DNA of 64,000 nt from Bog-159 sp049511415 (GCA_049511415.1 JBEKYC010000037.1:1-64000); one strand, 5' to 3'. Numbered from the stretch's first letter, positions 1 to 8,455 are shown. Translations and numbers: made by a program. The notes: generated by a model not told the origin, from the letters alone.

Positions 1-40
1 GTGGCTCCGGCTTTACCCGCCAAAAGCGGGATGGGGCTTC

Positions 41-74
41 TTCCAGGTTAGAAGCGGGCAGAAATGAAAGGCAC
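41..74 (+). repeat. REP-like repeat, copy A
   Basis: This segment matches 140-174 with few differences: both contain TTCCAG, then TT-GAA, then GGCAGAAA, TGAAAGG and CAC. It is followed at 74-83 by the perfect palindrome CCGCTAGCGG. The arrangement resembles a repetitive extragenic palindrome, but genome-wide copy number is needed to say so. Confidence 0.45.
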
Positions 75-139
75 CGCTAGCGGCGAAACCCAGCAGCTCC
101 ATGCGCCAGGCTGAACCGCCAGCAGGGGAATTCAAATTC

Positions 140-174
140 CTTCCAGTTGGAAACTGGCAGAAAATGAAAGGGCA
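140..174 (+). repeat. REP-like repeat, copy B
   Basis: Second copy of the motif at 41-74. It is followed by a different hairpin (GGGCAC paired with GTGCCC, about 170-194), so the stem position is kept while the stem sequence has changed in both arms. This hints at conserved RNA or DNA structure. Confidence 0.45.
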
Positions 175-472
175 CGCCCTTTGGCGTGGTGCCCTTCGAC
201 TGGACTCAGATGTTCCGGTCTGATTTCAAGTATAACTCGCCGACCCAACGATGCACAATATTCACTCTGGAAGCGGTCTCTGACCGTGGCAAAAGCGGCG
301 TGTGGCCGGTCATTCCGCGCGTCTTGATCACGGCGGTCAACTCCGGCGCCAGCTGTCCGTTGTCCGTCGCCGCGGCCGCCAAGTGTCCATGATCTGCAGG
401 GCTCCAAGCGGCGGACCTTTTTCCGATTAAGTCGCGATGTTAAACCGGCGGATCGTTTGTAGAGCCGGCTAC

Positions 473-1712
473 TCAGGCTGCCATCGACCGTTCCTCTTCC
501 CGCATCTGGCCGAGATTCGCTCGGAAGATCAGCGGAACCGCTCCCACTGGCCCGAAGCGGTTCTTCGCGATCGTAAGATCGAGAGCGATCGAAGGATGTA
601 CAGCCGTACGGCTTTCGCTCGGATGAAGGAGATTACACTATCGGCGGAGTATTCCAGGTCACCGCTTTCCTTGAGGGAGTCGAGGTTAGAGCTGCCACGC
701 CCGCCTCCGTAGTTTCCCTGCGCTCGATTCTGGCTCGATATCGCTAATACGGGGCACTCTAAGCGCATTGCGAGGTCCCGTAGTTGCGCGGCTAGCATCG
801 ATACATTCGTTCGAACTTCTTTGTAGCCTTGGGCGGGTGCGGCACGTTGCAAGCAGTCGAAGACCACCAGGCAGGTGCGTGCGCCACGACTGTTCAGAGT
901 CTCCCTTATGCAAGCGCGAATCTCCCCAATCCCAAGACGCATATGCCCTTCCATCGCGATAAAACGCGCCAGCGCTGGAGTGAGTTCCTCACCGGCACGG
1001 CGAAACCTCACTAGTTGTTCGCTGTGAAGAATCCCCCGTTCCATGCTTCGCGGTTCGACGGCGGCACGGGCACAGACGATCTCTTGGATCAAATTCGCTG
1101 GCGAGTTTTCGAAAGAAATGTAGACGATCGGCGTACCACGCTGGCATATTCCGAGACTTATTTGAAGGCTTAAGCTCGTCTTCCCTACGCCAGGGCCGCC
1201 GCTAAGCAAGTGCAGCCCAGGATTGAACCCGCTCAGGATCTCATCCAGACCCCTGATGCCAGTCTCGAGTCCAATTGCGGGTTTCCTGGTTTTCTGAAAC
1301 TGCTCCGCACAGTGCAGCGCCGTTTCGAGAACGCGCGCCCAAAGATCAGTTCCAGTCTTTGGTCCCGCGTGGCAGTCGTCTTCACTACGCACGGAAAGAA
1401 GGAAGTCCTCGACGGCTGTCATGATAGATCGCGGATCATCTTTGAGCAGCGCACGGTCTGAGAGTGCCTGTGCAAAGAGGACGATTTTTCGATGGAACGC
1501 CTTCTCTTTCAGAATGCGCACGTAAGCGTCAAGGTGGAATATGTCCGGCAGTCCGTCATCTAGTGAAACGAGGTAACTGATGCCGTCGCAGCTCTCCAGC
1601 TCGCCGCGCCGCAAGATCTCGTTGGCCACCGTTACCCGATCGACAGACTCGCCGCACTCTTCCAGTTGATAATCCGCTTCGAGGACTTCCATGATGCGCT
1701 CTTTCCGGCGAT
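473..1712 (-). pseudogene. Truncated, frameshifted DnaB-like replicative helicase
   Basis: The protein resembles DnaB-family hexameric helicases, either chromosomal or phage/plasmid type. The DnaB N-terminal helical domain is recognisable only from about HRRKERIMEVLEAD and VDRVTVANEILRRGELE onward. The RecA-like domain has an intact Walker A (GGPGVGKTS) and Walker B-like LVVFD. Two defects are visible. The first half of the N-terminal domain is missing, because sequence upstream of about 1712 belongs to an HD phosphohydrolase on the other strand. Near 605-640 the frame shifts: the conserved DnaB ending DLTIAKNRFGPVGAVPLIF is encoded one frame over and ends with TGA at 473-475, whereas the frame of the main domain runs on to 529. 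The gene is therefore probably non-functional as a loader-recruited helicase. Confidence 0.75.
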
Positions 1713-1713
1713 G

Positions 1714-1995
1714 ACGAGCAGGGTCACCATCGGTTCGCACAAAATCATCCGTGATCCCATCCACGGCTTCGTGAAGTTGTCGCCCTGGGAACAGGATGTC
1801 GTCGATCATCGTGTTTTCCAGCGCTTGAGGCACATCCGGCAGCCCGGCTTAACCGAGATGGTGTACCCTGGCGCCTGCCACAGCCGATTCGAGCATTCGC
1901 TTGGCGTGATGCAGGTCGCGACCATGATGTTCTACCAGCGCCGCTCTCAACCAACTGGTGTACGGCGCGCCAAAACTCTTGCCTTTCCAGCTTAG
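1714..1995 (+). pseudogene. N-terminal fragment of an HD-domain phosphohydrolase
   Basis: Residues 1-74 from ATG 1714 match the start of SAMHD1/dGTPase-like HD hydrolases: IRDPIHGFVKLS, then QRLRHIRQ and HSRFEHSLGV, where the His residues would bind the catalytic metal. The HD dyad and everything after it are absent; after MQVATMMF the similarity stops and the frame closes at 1995. The fragment abuts the truncated DnaB-like gene head to head within about 20 bases, so a rearrangement joined two broken genes. It is unlikely to be active. Confidence 0.6.
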
Positions 1996-2677
1996 ATCCC
2001 TGATGACCCATAATGCCGCCGTAAAGAAGACCGCGAAAAAGACCTCCAAGTTGGGTAATGTGTCTTGTCATCTCGAGAGCCTATTTCCGCAGCCTCATGG
2101 TCCTCGAGCGTGTTGATGATGATGTGAAGCTGTTGCCAGTCGAATTTGCTTTCCTTGCTAAAATAATCTTCGAATGATTGCGTGACGATCTTTGACGGTT
2201 CGGTCTACGCCGAAGTCGATGTCCATCGGCAGTGCCGCAGCCGACGGCTCCCCAATAACGAGAGCCGCCGGAACCGCCGCCGACAGGGGTCGCCCCGTAC
2301 CGCTTGCCGTTGTTCCCTAGAACGAGGGCAGCGGCAGGATATGCCCCGTCGTCACCGAGGGGGTGGCTGGAATGCACAGCACACGCTCCGCCGCCGTAGG
2401 TTGTCACCGCTTTCCCTCCTGCTCCATCCGCTGTCACGCCGAGATTCGACGTGGCCTCCATCAAGGCATGTAAGGGTGAACCTGCCGCTGCCGGCCGGGT
2501 GGCAGAAGGGAGAAACGGAGGGGCAAGCTCCTCTCCGGTTACGTTCAACCTGCTTTGTATGCCAGTTTTTCATCAATCTTGCATACGTCATCTCGAATTT
2601 TCAACTCGACGCCGGTGGGGGCTGAAGCTCCGCACCACAAGGCGTGCAAAGCTCAGCCAAATGAGGCCCCTCCGGGT
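1996..2677. other. Gap with a possible GloVer-repeat remnant
   Basis: There is no intact gene. On the minus strand around 2230-2480 the translation contains GAYPAAALVLGNNGKRYGAT and a following Gly-rich run, which resembles one unit of the GloVer repeat seen complete in the secreted protein at 32290-33447. The surrounding frames are degenerate. This is a weak call based on pattern only. Confidence 0.25.
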
Positions 2678-3466
2678 TTACGCCGGGAAGAGATTCGTCA
2701 TCCACGCAGTCCAGGCGGACTGGTCGCGCGCCACGACCGCCGCTGCCGTGTCGCCGTAGAGATAGAAGCCCACTGTGACGAATGCTTTCTCGCCGGCGGG
2801 ACACGCGGTGGCAAACACCGCACCCGGAGCCGGCAGATCGACGCGTAACAGCGTGTGTGGATTCCCGGCAGTATTGACTGACTCCACGATGCCGCTCAAT
2901 GGAGGGGCACCGTCGCCTGCATCGCGCCGCTCGCCCGGCGCTGCCGCCGCGAGATTCAGGGCACTCGCGAGCTTCTCCCACGCGCCCGCGGCCGCCGGCA
3001 TCGCTAAGAGTTGGATTTGCGAACTCGGCTGGCCGGCGAAGTGCTCCAGATACAGCCGCAGGATGCTGAAGAATGAGGGCCAGCCGGATTCAACACCGGT
3101 CAGTTGACCGTCCCAATCGTCGGTATCAGCGAAGAGGCTGTGCACCACGCGCACTATGCATGTGCCACCGCCGCGCGCCTCCACAGTCCATTCGGTGGCC
3201 ACGGTGGGCGAGTCCGGCCCCCAGGAATCTTCCTTCGTGAAGCGATGCGGCGCATCCCATTCGGTGATCGTGGCCTCGGAGTCCATGCCCCCTCCGAAGT
3301 GGTGAGTGACGGCGCCGCCGAGGCGGCCCTCGACCTCGGTGGGCACAAACCATGCGCTCACGCCGGGACCGGTGGCGATTGCTTGCCACACCTGTTCCGG
3401 GGTGCCCGGTACTTCCACTTCCACCTGCACCGAACGGCGTCCGTTCGCTTCTTTTTTTACGCTCAT
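2678..3466 (-). CDS. SRPBCC/AHSA1-type START-like domain protein
   Basis: This 262-residue protein begins with a typical activator-of-Hsp90-ATPase-like (AHSA1, SRPBCC superfamily) domain: VEVPGTPEQVWQAIATGPG near residues 16-34, then a Trp-rich beta-grip region to about residue 150. These folds bind hydrophobic ligands, and in soil bacteria such genes commonly sit beside an ArsR regulator. The C-terminal 100 residues look like a second, more divergent START-like or unassigned domain. It has no signal peptide, so it is cytoplasmic. Its ATG overlaps the TGA of the upstream ArsR gene by four bases (ATGA), so the two are co-translated and share the promoter at 4062-4097. The ligand cannot be predicted. 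Confidence 0.8.
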   Translation of the reverse strand: MSVKKEANGRRSVQVEVEVPGTPEQVWQAIATGPGVSAWFVPTEVEGRLGGAVTHHFGGGMDSEATITEWDAPHRFTKEDSWGPDSPTVATEWTVEARGGGTCIVRVVHSLFADTDDWDGQLTGVESGWPSFFSILRLYLEHFAGQPSSQIQLLAMPAAAGAWEKLASALNLAAAAPGERRDAGDGAPPLSGIVESVNTAGNPHTLLRVDLPAPGAVFATACPAGEKAFVTVGFYLYGDTAAAVVARDQSAWTAWMTNLFPA

Positions 3467-4062
3467 ACTGCGGTCTCCTTGTTTTTTTGGGGTAACGGGT
3501 GCGCCACCAGAACGAGGCGGTGCGCGCGTCCGCCCAGGGCGGAAGCGTCATGATAACGTGCCGCGAGCCGAGTGATCGCGGCGGTGAGTTCGCTGCTGAA
3601 TTGCGCGCGCTCGGCGGCTGAGCGGAAGCGGATCTCGGTGTCGATCGAGAGCGTGGCGAGGCGCTTGCCGGTTTCCCGCGCGCGGGTGGCGAGTTCGCTG
3701 ACTTCACGGACGACACGGGCCGCCAGCGCGATCAGATAGCCCGCTGACAGGCGGTCGCGGCTGCGCCCAGGGTCGGACGCCGCGGGGCCCATGGCGGCTG
3801 GCGACACCACGTAAGACGACGCCGTGGCTTGGACCAGGCGCTCTGTGATGCCGCCCCACTTGCGTTCGCTGGTTGGGCGCACGAGGTGGTGGCTCTCCAG
3901 GGCGCGCAAGTGGTAGTTCACTTTTTGGCGTGGAAGGGAGAGACGCGCGGCAAGGGTGGCCGCCGACGCGGGCTCCGACAATTCGGCCAGGAGCCGCGCG
4001 CGGACCGGGTCGAGCGCGGTGGCGGCGGCCTGCGGAGACTGTATGACCTCGACATCCAGCAC
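3463..4062 (-). CDS. ArsR-family winged-helix transcription regulator
   Basis: The protein has a winged-helix domain near its N terminus (LDPVRARLLAELSEPASAAT, then LSLPRQKVNYHLRALESHHL as the recognition helix), followed by a C-terminal helical region of about 110 residues. It lacks an obvious Cys metal site, which fits the non-metal ArsR subgroup that accompanies SRPBCC proteins. I chose GTG at 4062 rather than an upstream codon because a good sigma70 promoter places the transcription start at about that base, making the mRNA leaderless. A perfect inverted repeat overlaps the -35 box, so it probably represses its own operon. Product from this start is 199 residues. Confidence 0.78.
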   Translation of the reverse strand: MLDVEVIQSPQAAATALDPVRARLLAELSEPASAATLAARLSLPRQKVNYHLRALESHHLVRPTSERKWGGITERLVQATASSYVVSPAAMGPAASDPGRSRDRLSAGYLIALAARVVREVSELATRARETGKRLATLSIDTEIRFRSAAERAQFSSELTAAITRLAARYHDASALGGRAHRLVLVAHPLPQKNKETAV

Positions 4063-4097
4063 TAGAGTATTAGAACATTGACAAATTAAGTTGTCAA
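4062..4097 (-). promoter_or_regulatory. ArsR operon promoter with palindromic operator, leaderless start
   Basis: Reading the minus strand: TTGACA (4097-4092), a 17-base spacer, TCTAAT (4074-4069), then seven bases to GTG at 4062. The -35 box lies inside a perfect inverted repeat TTGACAA-N6-TTGTCAA (4078-4097). The operator would block RNA polymerase when bound. The predicted transcript start coincides with the start codon. Confidence 0.65.
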
Positions 4098-4163
4098 GAA
4101 AAAAACGCGACATAGAAAAAACGCGATGCCGTGGGTTCGCCTGCGGTGCTCGAAGGGCGCCCG

Positions 4164-4330
4164 GCCCGGATCGATTCCGGCCGTTACCAGATCATCGCGA
4201 AGGTGGGAGATGCCGAGCGGGTCCACGCTGCGAGCGCTCCTTGAAGAGCGGCTTCGGCTGAAGTTCCATCGCGAAGCTAGAGAAGTCCCGATATACTCGC
4301 TGACTGTGGCCAAGCCGAAAGGGTGCATAC
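4164..4330 (+). pseudogene. Remnant of a TIGR03435 (Solibacter-expanded) protein
   Basis: Two adjacent frames give family-like pieces. One frame reads SGRYQIIAKVGDAE and then stops; the neighbouring frame reads LRALLEERLRLKFHREAREV followed by PIYSLTVAKPKG. The order and wording match the central part of the uncharacterised TIGR03435 family that is amplified in Solibacter. A frameshift near 4205-4215 and missing flanks show that it is a relic. Confidence 0.6.
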
Positions 4331-4511
4331 CGCGCGAATCTATGAAATTGGTGCGTCTTACTGGGACGGGCCGGAAACGGCCTATTTTGGGGTATGATTG
4401 GCAGCCGCGCCGCCCGGTCCGTTGAGGTTCGAGCATCAGTGTAGCGGACAGACTCGTTCGGCAAGACCCCCTTTCATCGTGCGCGGGCCGTCCCGTCTAC
4501 TCTAAGGGATA

Positions 4512-4652
4512 GTTACGCCGCTGCCCCGCGCCGCATTCCTGAGCGACGCCGAACACCGCGATCTCCTAACGGACGCAGGCTTCACAGAGGTCGCGACTAC
4601 GCACCGGTCCGGAAGGAATTGGATCTGTGCTACGGGACGCAAGCCGATGTAG
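4512..4652 (+). pseudogene. C-terminal remnant of a class I SAM methyltransferase
   Basis: The frame ending in TAG at 4650-4652 reads SDAEHRDLLTDAGFTEVATT, then RSGRNWICATGRKP. This matches the last two beta strands of small SAM-dependent methyltransferases (AGFTEV and WICATGRKP). No upstream SAM-binding motif is present, so only the tail survives. Confidence 0.5.
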
Positions 4653-4711
4653 CTGGACCTCTTTCTTGGCGGAGAGGATTGGAGAGAAGTGCGAGCCGCG
4701 ATTCTGGGTCG

Positions 4712-4905
4712 TCAGACGCGAAGCATGAAGTCCAGCAGGTTGTTGGGTTCGTCTTTCCTGTCCCCCTGACCACCACGCCGCCGGGCCTGTGGGCTTCATC
4801 AAATACCACTGTTCCGTACCTCCGGTCCAGGAGGTGCTGACACTCTTCAGAGTCGTGGAAGATCAACCCCGTCGAGACGATCGCGATGCGGAATGGGCAG
4901 TGAAC
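4712..4905 (-). pseudogene. Fragment of a SNF2/DEAH-type helicase
   Basis: The minus strand encodes FRIAIVSTGLIFHDSEECQ, then RRYGTVVFDEAHR (motif II, DEAH) and, after a one-base frame change near 4755, DEPNNLLDFMLRV before a stop. This pattern is that of superfamily 2 helicases of the type paired with PLD-like or DISARM-type modules, where PNNLL precedes motif III. Both ends are lost. The ISL3 element begins exactly where the similarity ends, so it probably inserted into this gene or its remains. Confidence 0.5.
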
Positions 4906-6222
4906 GATGGGAGTTCTCGCCGCTGTCTTTTTCGCCATGCTACAACTCATCACGATTTTAAACCGCTGCCATCATTTCCGCGGTTTCGTTTACCAGCATG
5001 CTGGCTTCAGTTCCGATCACAAAAGCATCGAAATCGCCGTGCGTCCGCGCAAGGGTTCGGCGGCGGTTTGTTCCCGCTGCCCCAGCCGGCGCCCGGTTAT
5101 GATCAACTCGCCGAGAGGCGTTACGACTTCATCCCTTTCTGGGCGTTTCTGATCTTCCTGCTGTACGCCATGCGGCGCGTTGATTGCCGCCGCTGCCACG
5201 CCGTGGTCGTCGAAGAAGTTCCCTGGGGCAACGGCAAGCACCAGTTGACGAATGCCTACATGCTGTTTCTGGCCCGCTGCGCGCGGCGGCTGTCGTGGAA
5301 AGAAACGGCCGAAGCGTTCCGCACCTCCTGGGACAAGGTCTGCGACTCCGTCGAACATGTGGTCGCCTTCGGACTGGAACACCGCACGCTCGGCCAAATC
5401 GATGCCATCGGGGTGGATGAAATCCAGTACGCCAAAGGGCACAAGTACCTGACCCCGGCTTATCAGATCGATAGCGTCACTCGTTTGCTTTGGGTCGGCA
5501 AGGAGAGAACGATCGAGTCTTTTCAGGGATTCTTCACCGCCATGGGCGAAGAAATCACCTCCAAGATCGTGTTCGTCTGCTCGGACATGTGGGAACCCTA
5601 TCTGAAAGTCATCCGCGAGAAATGCTCCCAGGCCTTGCATATCCTCGACCGTTTCCATATCGTGGCCAAAATGAACAAGGCCCTCGACGAAGTGCGCGCC
5701 GGAGAATCGCGCCGCATGGCGAGCGAAGGCCGCACACCGCTACTGAAGAAGTCGCGCTGGCTCCTGCTCAAACGCGAAGAGAATCTGCAGACCGAACAGC
5801 GGTTCCGCCTGCGCGACCTGCTCCGGTATAACTTGAGGACCGTGCGCGCTTACCTTCTCAAGGAAGCCTTTCAGCAACTCTGGGATTACAACTCGCCAGC
5901 TTGGGCCGGGAAATTCCTCGATGAGTGGTGCCGGCAGACGATGCGTTCCCGCATCGAACCCATGAAGAAGATCGCCCGGTAAATGCGTCAGCACCGCGAG
6001 CTAATCCTCAACTATTTCCGCGCTCAAAAGCTTCTTTCCAGTGGGGTCGTGGAGGGCCTGAACAACAAAGCCAAAGTCACCATGAGAAAATCCTACGGCT
6101 TCCGCACCTTCCGGGTCCTTGAACTGGCGCTCTATCACTCACTTGGCAAGCTGCCCGAGCCCGAGTCTACCCACGATTTCTTCTGACGAGTCAAAGCAAA
6201 AGGCAGGTCGGTGTTTTCATCG
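4905..6222 (+). mobile_element. Inactive ISL3-family insertion sequence
   Basis: The element comprises the disrupted transposase at 4937-6186 with short flanks. The left end (from about 4906, GATG, then CGCCG-CTGTCTTTTT) and the right end read in reverse complement (from about 6221, GATG, then CACCGACCTGCCTTTT) look like imperfect terminal inverted repeats. That gives about 1.3 kb, the usual ISL3 size. I could not verify a target duplication. Confidence 0.6.
4937..6186 (+). pseudogene. ISL3-family transposase, frameshift plus nonsense codon
   Basis: The N-terminal zinc-binding part starts at ATG 4937 and has the first Cys pair (VCSRC). Near 5080, in a CCCC run, the frame changes and continues as APGYDQLAERRYDF, MRRVDCRRC, then the DDE domain: IGVDEIQYAKGH with the first Asp, CSDMWEPYLKVI with the second Asp, and ALHILDRFHIV. 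An in-frame TAA at 5980-5982 interrupts the protein, and the same frame continues with SSGVVEGLNNKAKVTMRKSY, which holds the catalytic Glu, ending at 6186. The shift and stop together make the transposase non-functional unless read-through and frameshifting both occur. Confidence 0.85.
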
Positions 6223-6486
6223 GTCCTCGAGTCAGGCGCTCTTGATACGCCAATCCCGTTTTTGATTAGAGCTGCGTAAGGGGATGGCGTGGGGAGGGGT
6301 AGCCGTTGTAACCGGGTCAACAGCCGATGTCACCTGACGACGCGGCATTCTTGCTGACTACGAACAGGGCGCCGCTGCGGGCCTTTTCCGGCGCTAATGC
6401 GGTTATGACTGACCGGCGCCGACATCTTTCAGGCCGCGTTGCGGCCCCCAAGAGAAAGTGTGGCGTCCGGCTGCGGTTGTTTGTCT
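6223..6486. other. Intergenic region, no gene seen
   Basis: Nothing coding was recognised between the ISL3 right end and the 3' end of the ice-binding-like gene. It contains GC-rich short inverted segments (around 6370-6420) that could terminate the minus-strand gene, but no T tract follows. Confidence 0.4.
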
Positions 6487-7671
6487 TTACCGGGCGGGCC
6501 GCGTGACCGCGTTCTGTTCAAGAGTGACCGCGGTCTGCGCCAACAGTCTGCCGTTTGCCGATGCGCCCGTCTTCATGGCTATTTTTGTTTTAGCCAGTAT
6601 TACTCCCTCAAAGTGCGCAGTCGTTCCAATGGCCACAGCGCCGGAAGTCTGCCAGAAAATGTTCCTGGGCCGTGCGCCGCCTTTCAGGATCACCCTCGTA
6701 GCGTCGGCCTGGGTAAGAGTTCCGGCTATCTGGAATATCCAGACATCGTCTGGGCCGCCTGAGAGCGTGACATCCGTCGATATCAATACACGGGTAGTCC
6801 ATTTGTAGAGGCCGGGAACGAGGGTCAACCCGCCAATCAGTCCGGCTCCCAGGTTAACAAAATCGGGAAGCGTCCGTCCGGCGGCGTCGGTGTACGCGGT
6901 TTCCATGTCGCCTACAGCCTCTGTGAGTAAGGTGGGATCAGTCACACTGCATGGAAGAGGACCCGCCGCATTAACGGAGAGAATTCTCCCTTTCATCATT
7001 TCCGCACACGTCAGGTGGATAGCAGCCCCGGTGATTGGGCTAGACCCAACGGTCCCAGTGATAGCGGATGGAAAGACGTCCGTAATTCCCGATTTGGTAA
7101 GAATCGCGAAAATAGCCGCTTCTCCAAGGCGCACTGGTGTCTGTCCGGTAGACACGACGCCGTCGGTCGTAAATGTCCATTCAATGGGATTGGCCATTGC
7201 GACTCCACCTGCGTTCTTCGCCGCCGTCGTAACCGTGGCGGTATAGCTGGTATTCGGGCTCAGAGCGGATGAGGTTGGCGTAAAGGTTGCCACAGTGTTT
7301 GTGGCATTCATGACGACGGTACCGGGTACGTTGTTTCCGGTCGTCTCCTTGACCGTGAACGTCAGCATATCTGCCGGGGACGAGTTGACCGTTTCCGGGT
7401 CCATCGGCTGGCTGAAGGTTGCGGTCACTGCGGCGCCAGTTACCACGTTATCGCTGGTATTTGTGCTTGTCGGTACGGCAGTCGCCCTGTTAGTTGGGCT
7501 TGACGAAATCACCGTGGGTTCCGTAGCTGCGCCGGCAAGAGTGCCGGGAGCAACGGTAACACCGGTGTCGACGGCAGCAAAGACCCTTTCGATACCGCCG
7601 CCTGCAAGCAAAGCGGCAAATAGTAAAGGCACAAACATCGGTGATTTGTATGAGCTTTCGATTCTGGTCAT
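6487..7671 (-). CDS. Secreted ice-binding-like protein (DUF3494) with Ig-like domain
   Basis: The 394-residue product begins with a Sec signal peptide (FVPLLFAALLAGGG... ending near VFAA). A Big_5/SbsA-type Ig-like domain follows: PTNRATAVPTST, then VTATFSQPMDPETV, TFTPTSSALSPNTSYTATV and WTFTTDG. The C-terminal 220 residues form a DUF3494 ice-binding-like domain: LGEAAIFAILTKSGITDV, GDMETAYTDAAGR, LVPGLYKW, WIFQIAGTLTQ, NIFWQTSGAVAIGTTAHFEG and the final LLAQTAVTLEQNAV. DUF3494 folds as a beta helix; some members bind ice, others act as adhesins. I chose ATG 7671 because GGAGAG lies six bases upstream and the hydrophobic signal follows directly. The gene stands alone. Confidence 0.88.
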   Translation of the reverse strand: MTRIESSYKSPMFVPLLFAALLAGGGIERVFAAVDTGVTVAPGTLAGAATEPTVISSSPTNRATAVPTSTNTSDNVVTGAAVTATFSQPMDPETVNSSPADMLTFTVKETTGNNVPGTVVMNATNTVATFTPTSSALSPNTSYTATVTTAAKNAGGVAMANPIEWTFTTDGVVSTGQTPVRLGEAAIFAILTKSGITDVFPSAITGTVGSSPITGAAIHLTCAEMMKGRILSVNAAGPLPCSVTDPTLLTEAVGDMETAYTDAAGRTLPDFVNLGAGLIGGLTLVPGLYKWTTRVLISTDVTLSGGPDDVWIFQIAGTLTQADATRVILKGGARPRNIFWQTSGAVAIGTTAHFEGVILAKTKIAMKTGASANGRLLAQTAVTLEQNAVTRPAR

Positions 7672-7990
7672 TGGTCTCTCCATCTTTCCCAACAGGTAGC
7701 CGGAACCTGGGTAACATCGCAAGGTCACAGGCGACGCACTCAGCGTCTTAGGCCGAGATGCCTCACGTGCAATGCAGAGGCCAAACCGGAAACCCGTAGT
7801 GTCAAGCAGAACGCAGATTGGAGGTGCACAACCTGCACGCGGGAATGCCAAAGTTGCCGCTCTTCGATCGGGCGGGCTATGTCTTGATAACCTGCTGAAC
7901 GAGAACTGGCGGAATTTATTCCGCTCGTTCGGCGAGTCACGGGGGACGGTCGTGTGAATCTAGGGGGCTGGCGAGGGTGAGGAGCGAGTG
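7672..7990. other. Intergenic region with possible structured leader
   Basis: No gene is evident. On the minus strand just upstream of the ice-binding-like gene, 7692-7715 can fold as CCCAGGT-loop-ACCTGTTGGG, and an upstream part contains paired GACGC/GCGTC segments. This could be a structured 5' leader. I could not match it to a known riboswitch core. Confidence 0.3.
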
Positions 7991-8376
7991 ATGCAGGCCA
8001 GCAAGAATCTCGCGCGGAGGTTGGAGCGGCTGGAAGACAGCCTGCTGCCGCCCGGCGAACAGCCAATCGAACTCGTATTCGTAGCGGTTGATGGAGACGG
8101 GAAAGCCACTGGCGAAGTTCTCCGCCCGTGGGCGGGAAACAGCATGTGCGTTTCCGTCTCGTGCTACGGCCGGCTGGTCTCAGCAAGCCAGACTTGGCGA
8201 AACTCCACGTGCAGAAGAACTCTGTGCTCGAACGGCACTCTTGCGAGAGCATCCGGCTTGCCAGGGGCAACGATGGACGAGAGGTAACCGATGAGGAGAT
8301 GGAAGAGCGGATCGCCACCTTCCCTATCGAGCTGGCGGACGGCGGCATAGGCCCGAGGCGATTACCGCTGCCATGA
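7991..8376 (+). pseudogene. Small hypothetical protein, probably frameshifted
   Basis: From ATG 7991 (GGAG upstream) the frame reads ASKNLARRLERLEDSLLPPG and EPIELVFVAVDGDGK-like sequence, reminiscent of short proteins common in acidobacteria that start with a RLERLE helix. Coding character then appears to move to another frame (VRFRLVLRPAGLSKPD, then VTDEEMEERIATFPIEL ending at 8376). A frameshift near 8120-8130 would join them. The function is unknown and the call rests on codon pattern and helix periodicity. Confidence 0.4.
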
Positions 8377-8455
8377 GGCGTGTGAGTCCGGCGATGACGC
8401 GTGCGGACTCGATGCGCCAGACGGCTTCGATGGTGCTGTGTAGGGCCTGATGTGG

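Larger units (their letters stand above)
1..472. other. Non-coding left edge with REP-like repeats
   Basis: I see no convincing gene here. The stretch contains two imperfect copies of a roughly 35-base motif in the same orientation (41-74 and 140-174), each followed by a short hairpin, and a small hairpin at 16-30 (CCCGC, loop, GCGGG). It lies downstream of the broken DnaB-like gene. Confidence 0.6.

Noticed and set aside
5075..5095. Programmed frameshift in the ISL3 transposase
   Set aside because: A separate in-frame TAA at 5980 also breaks the protein, and ISL3 elements do not normally use frameshifting, so decay is simpler.
7692..7860. Cyclic-di-GMP (GEMM) riboswitch upstream of the ice-binding-like gene
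   Set aside because: A CGGCCTAA-like piece and paired stems are present, but the GACGCAAAGC core and order of elements do not match, so I keep only 'possible structured leader'.
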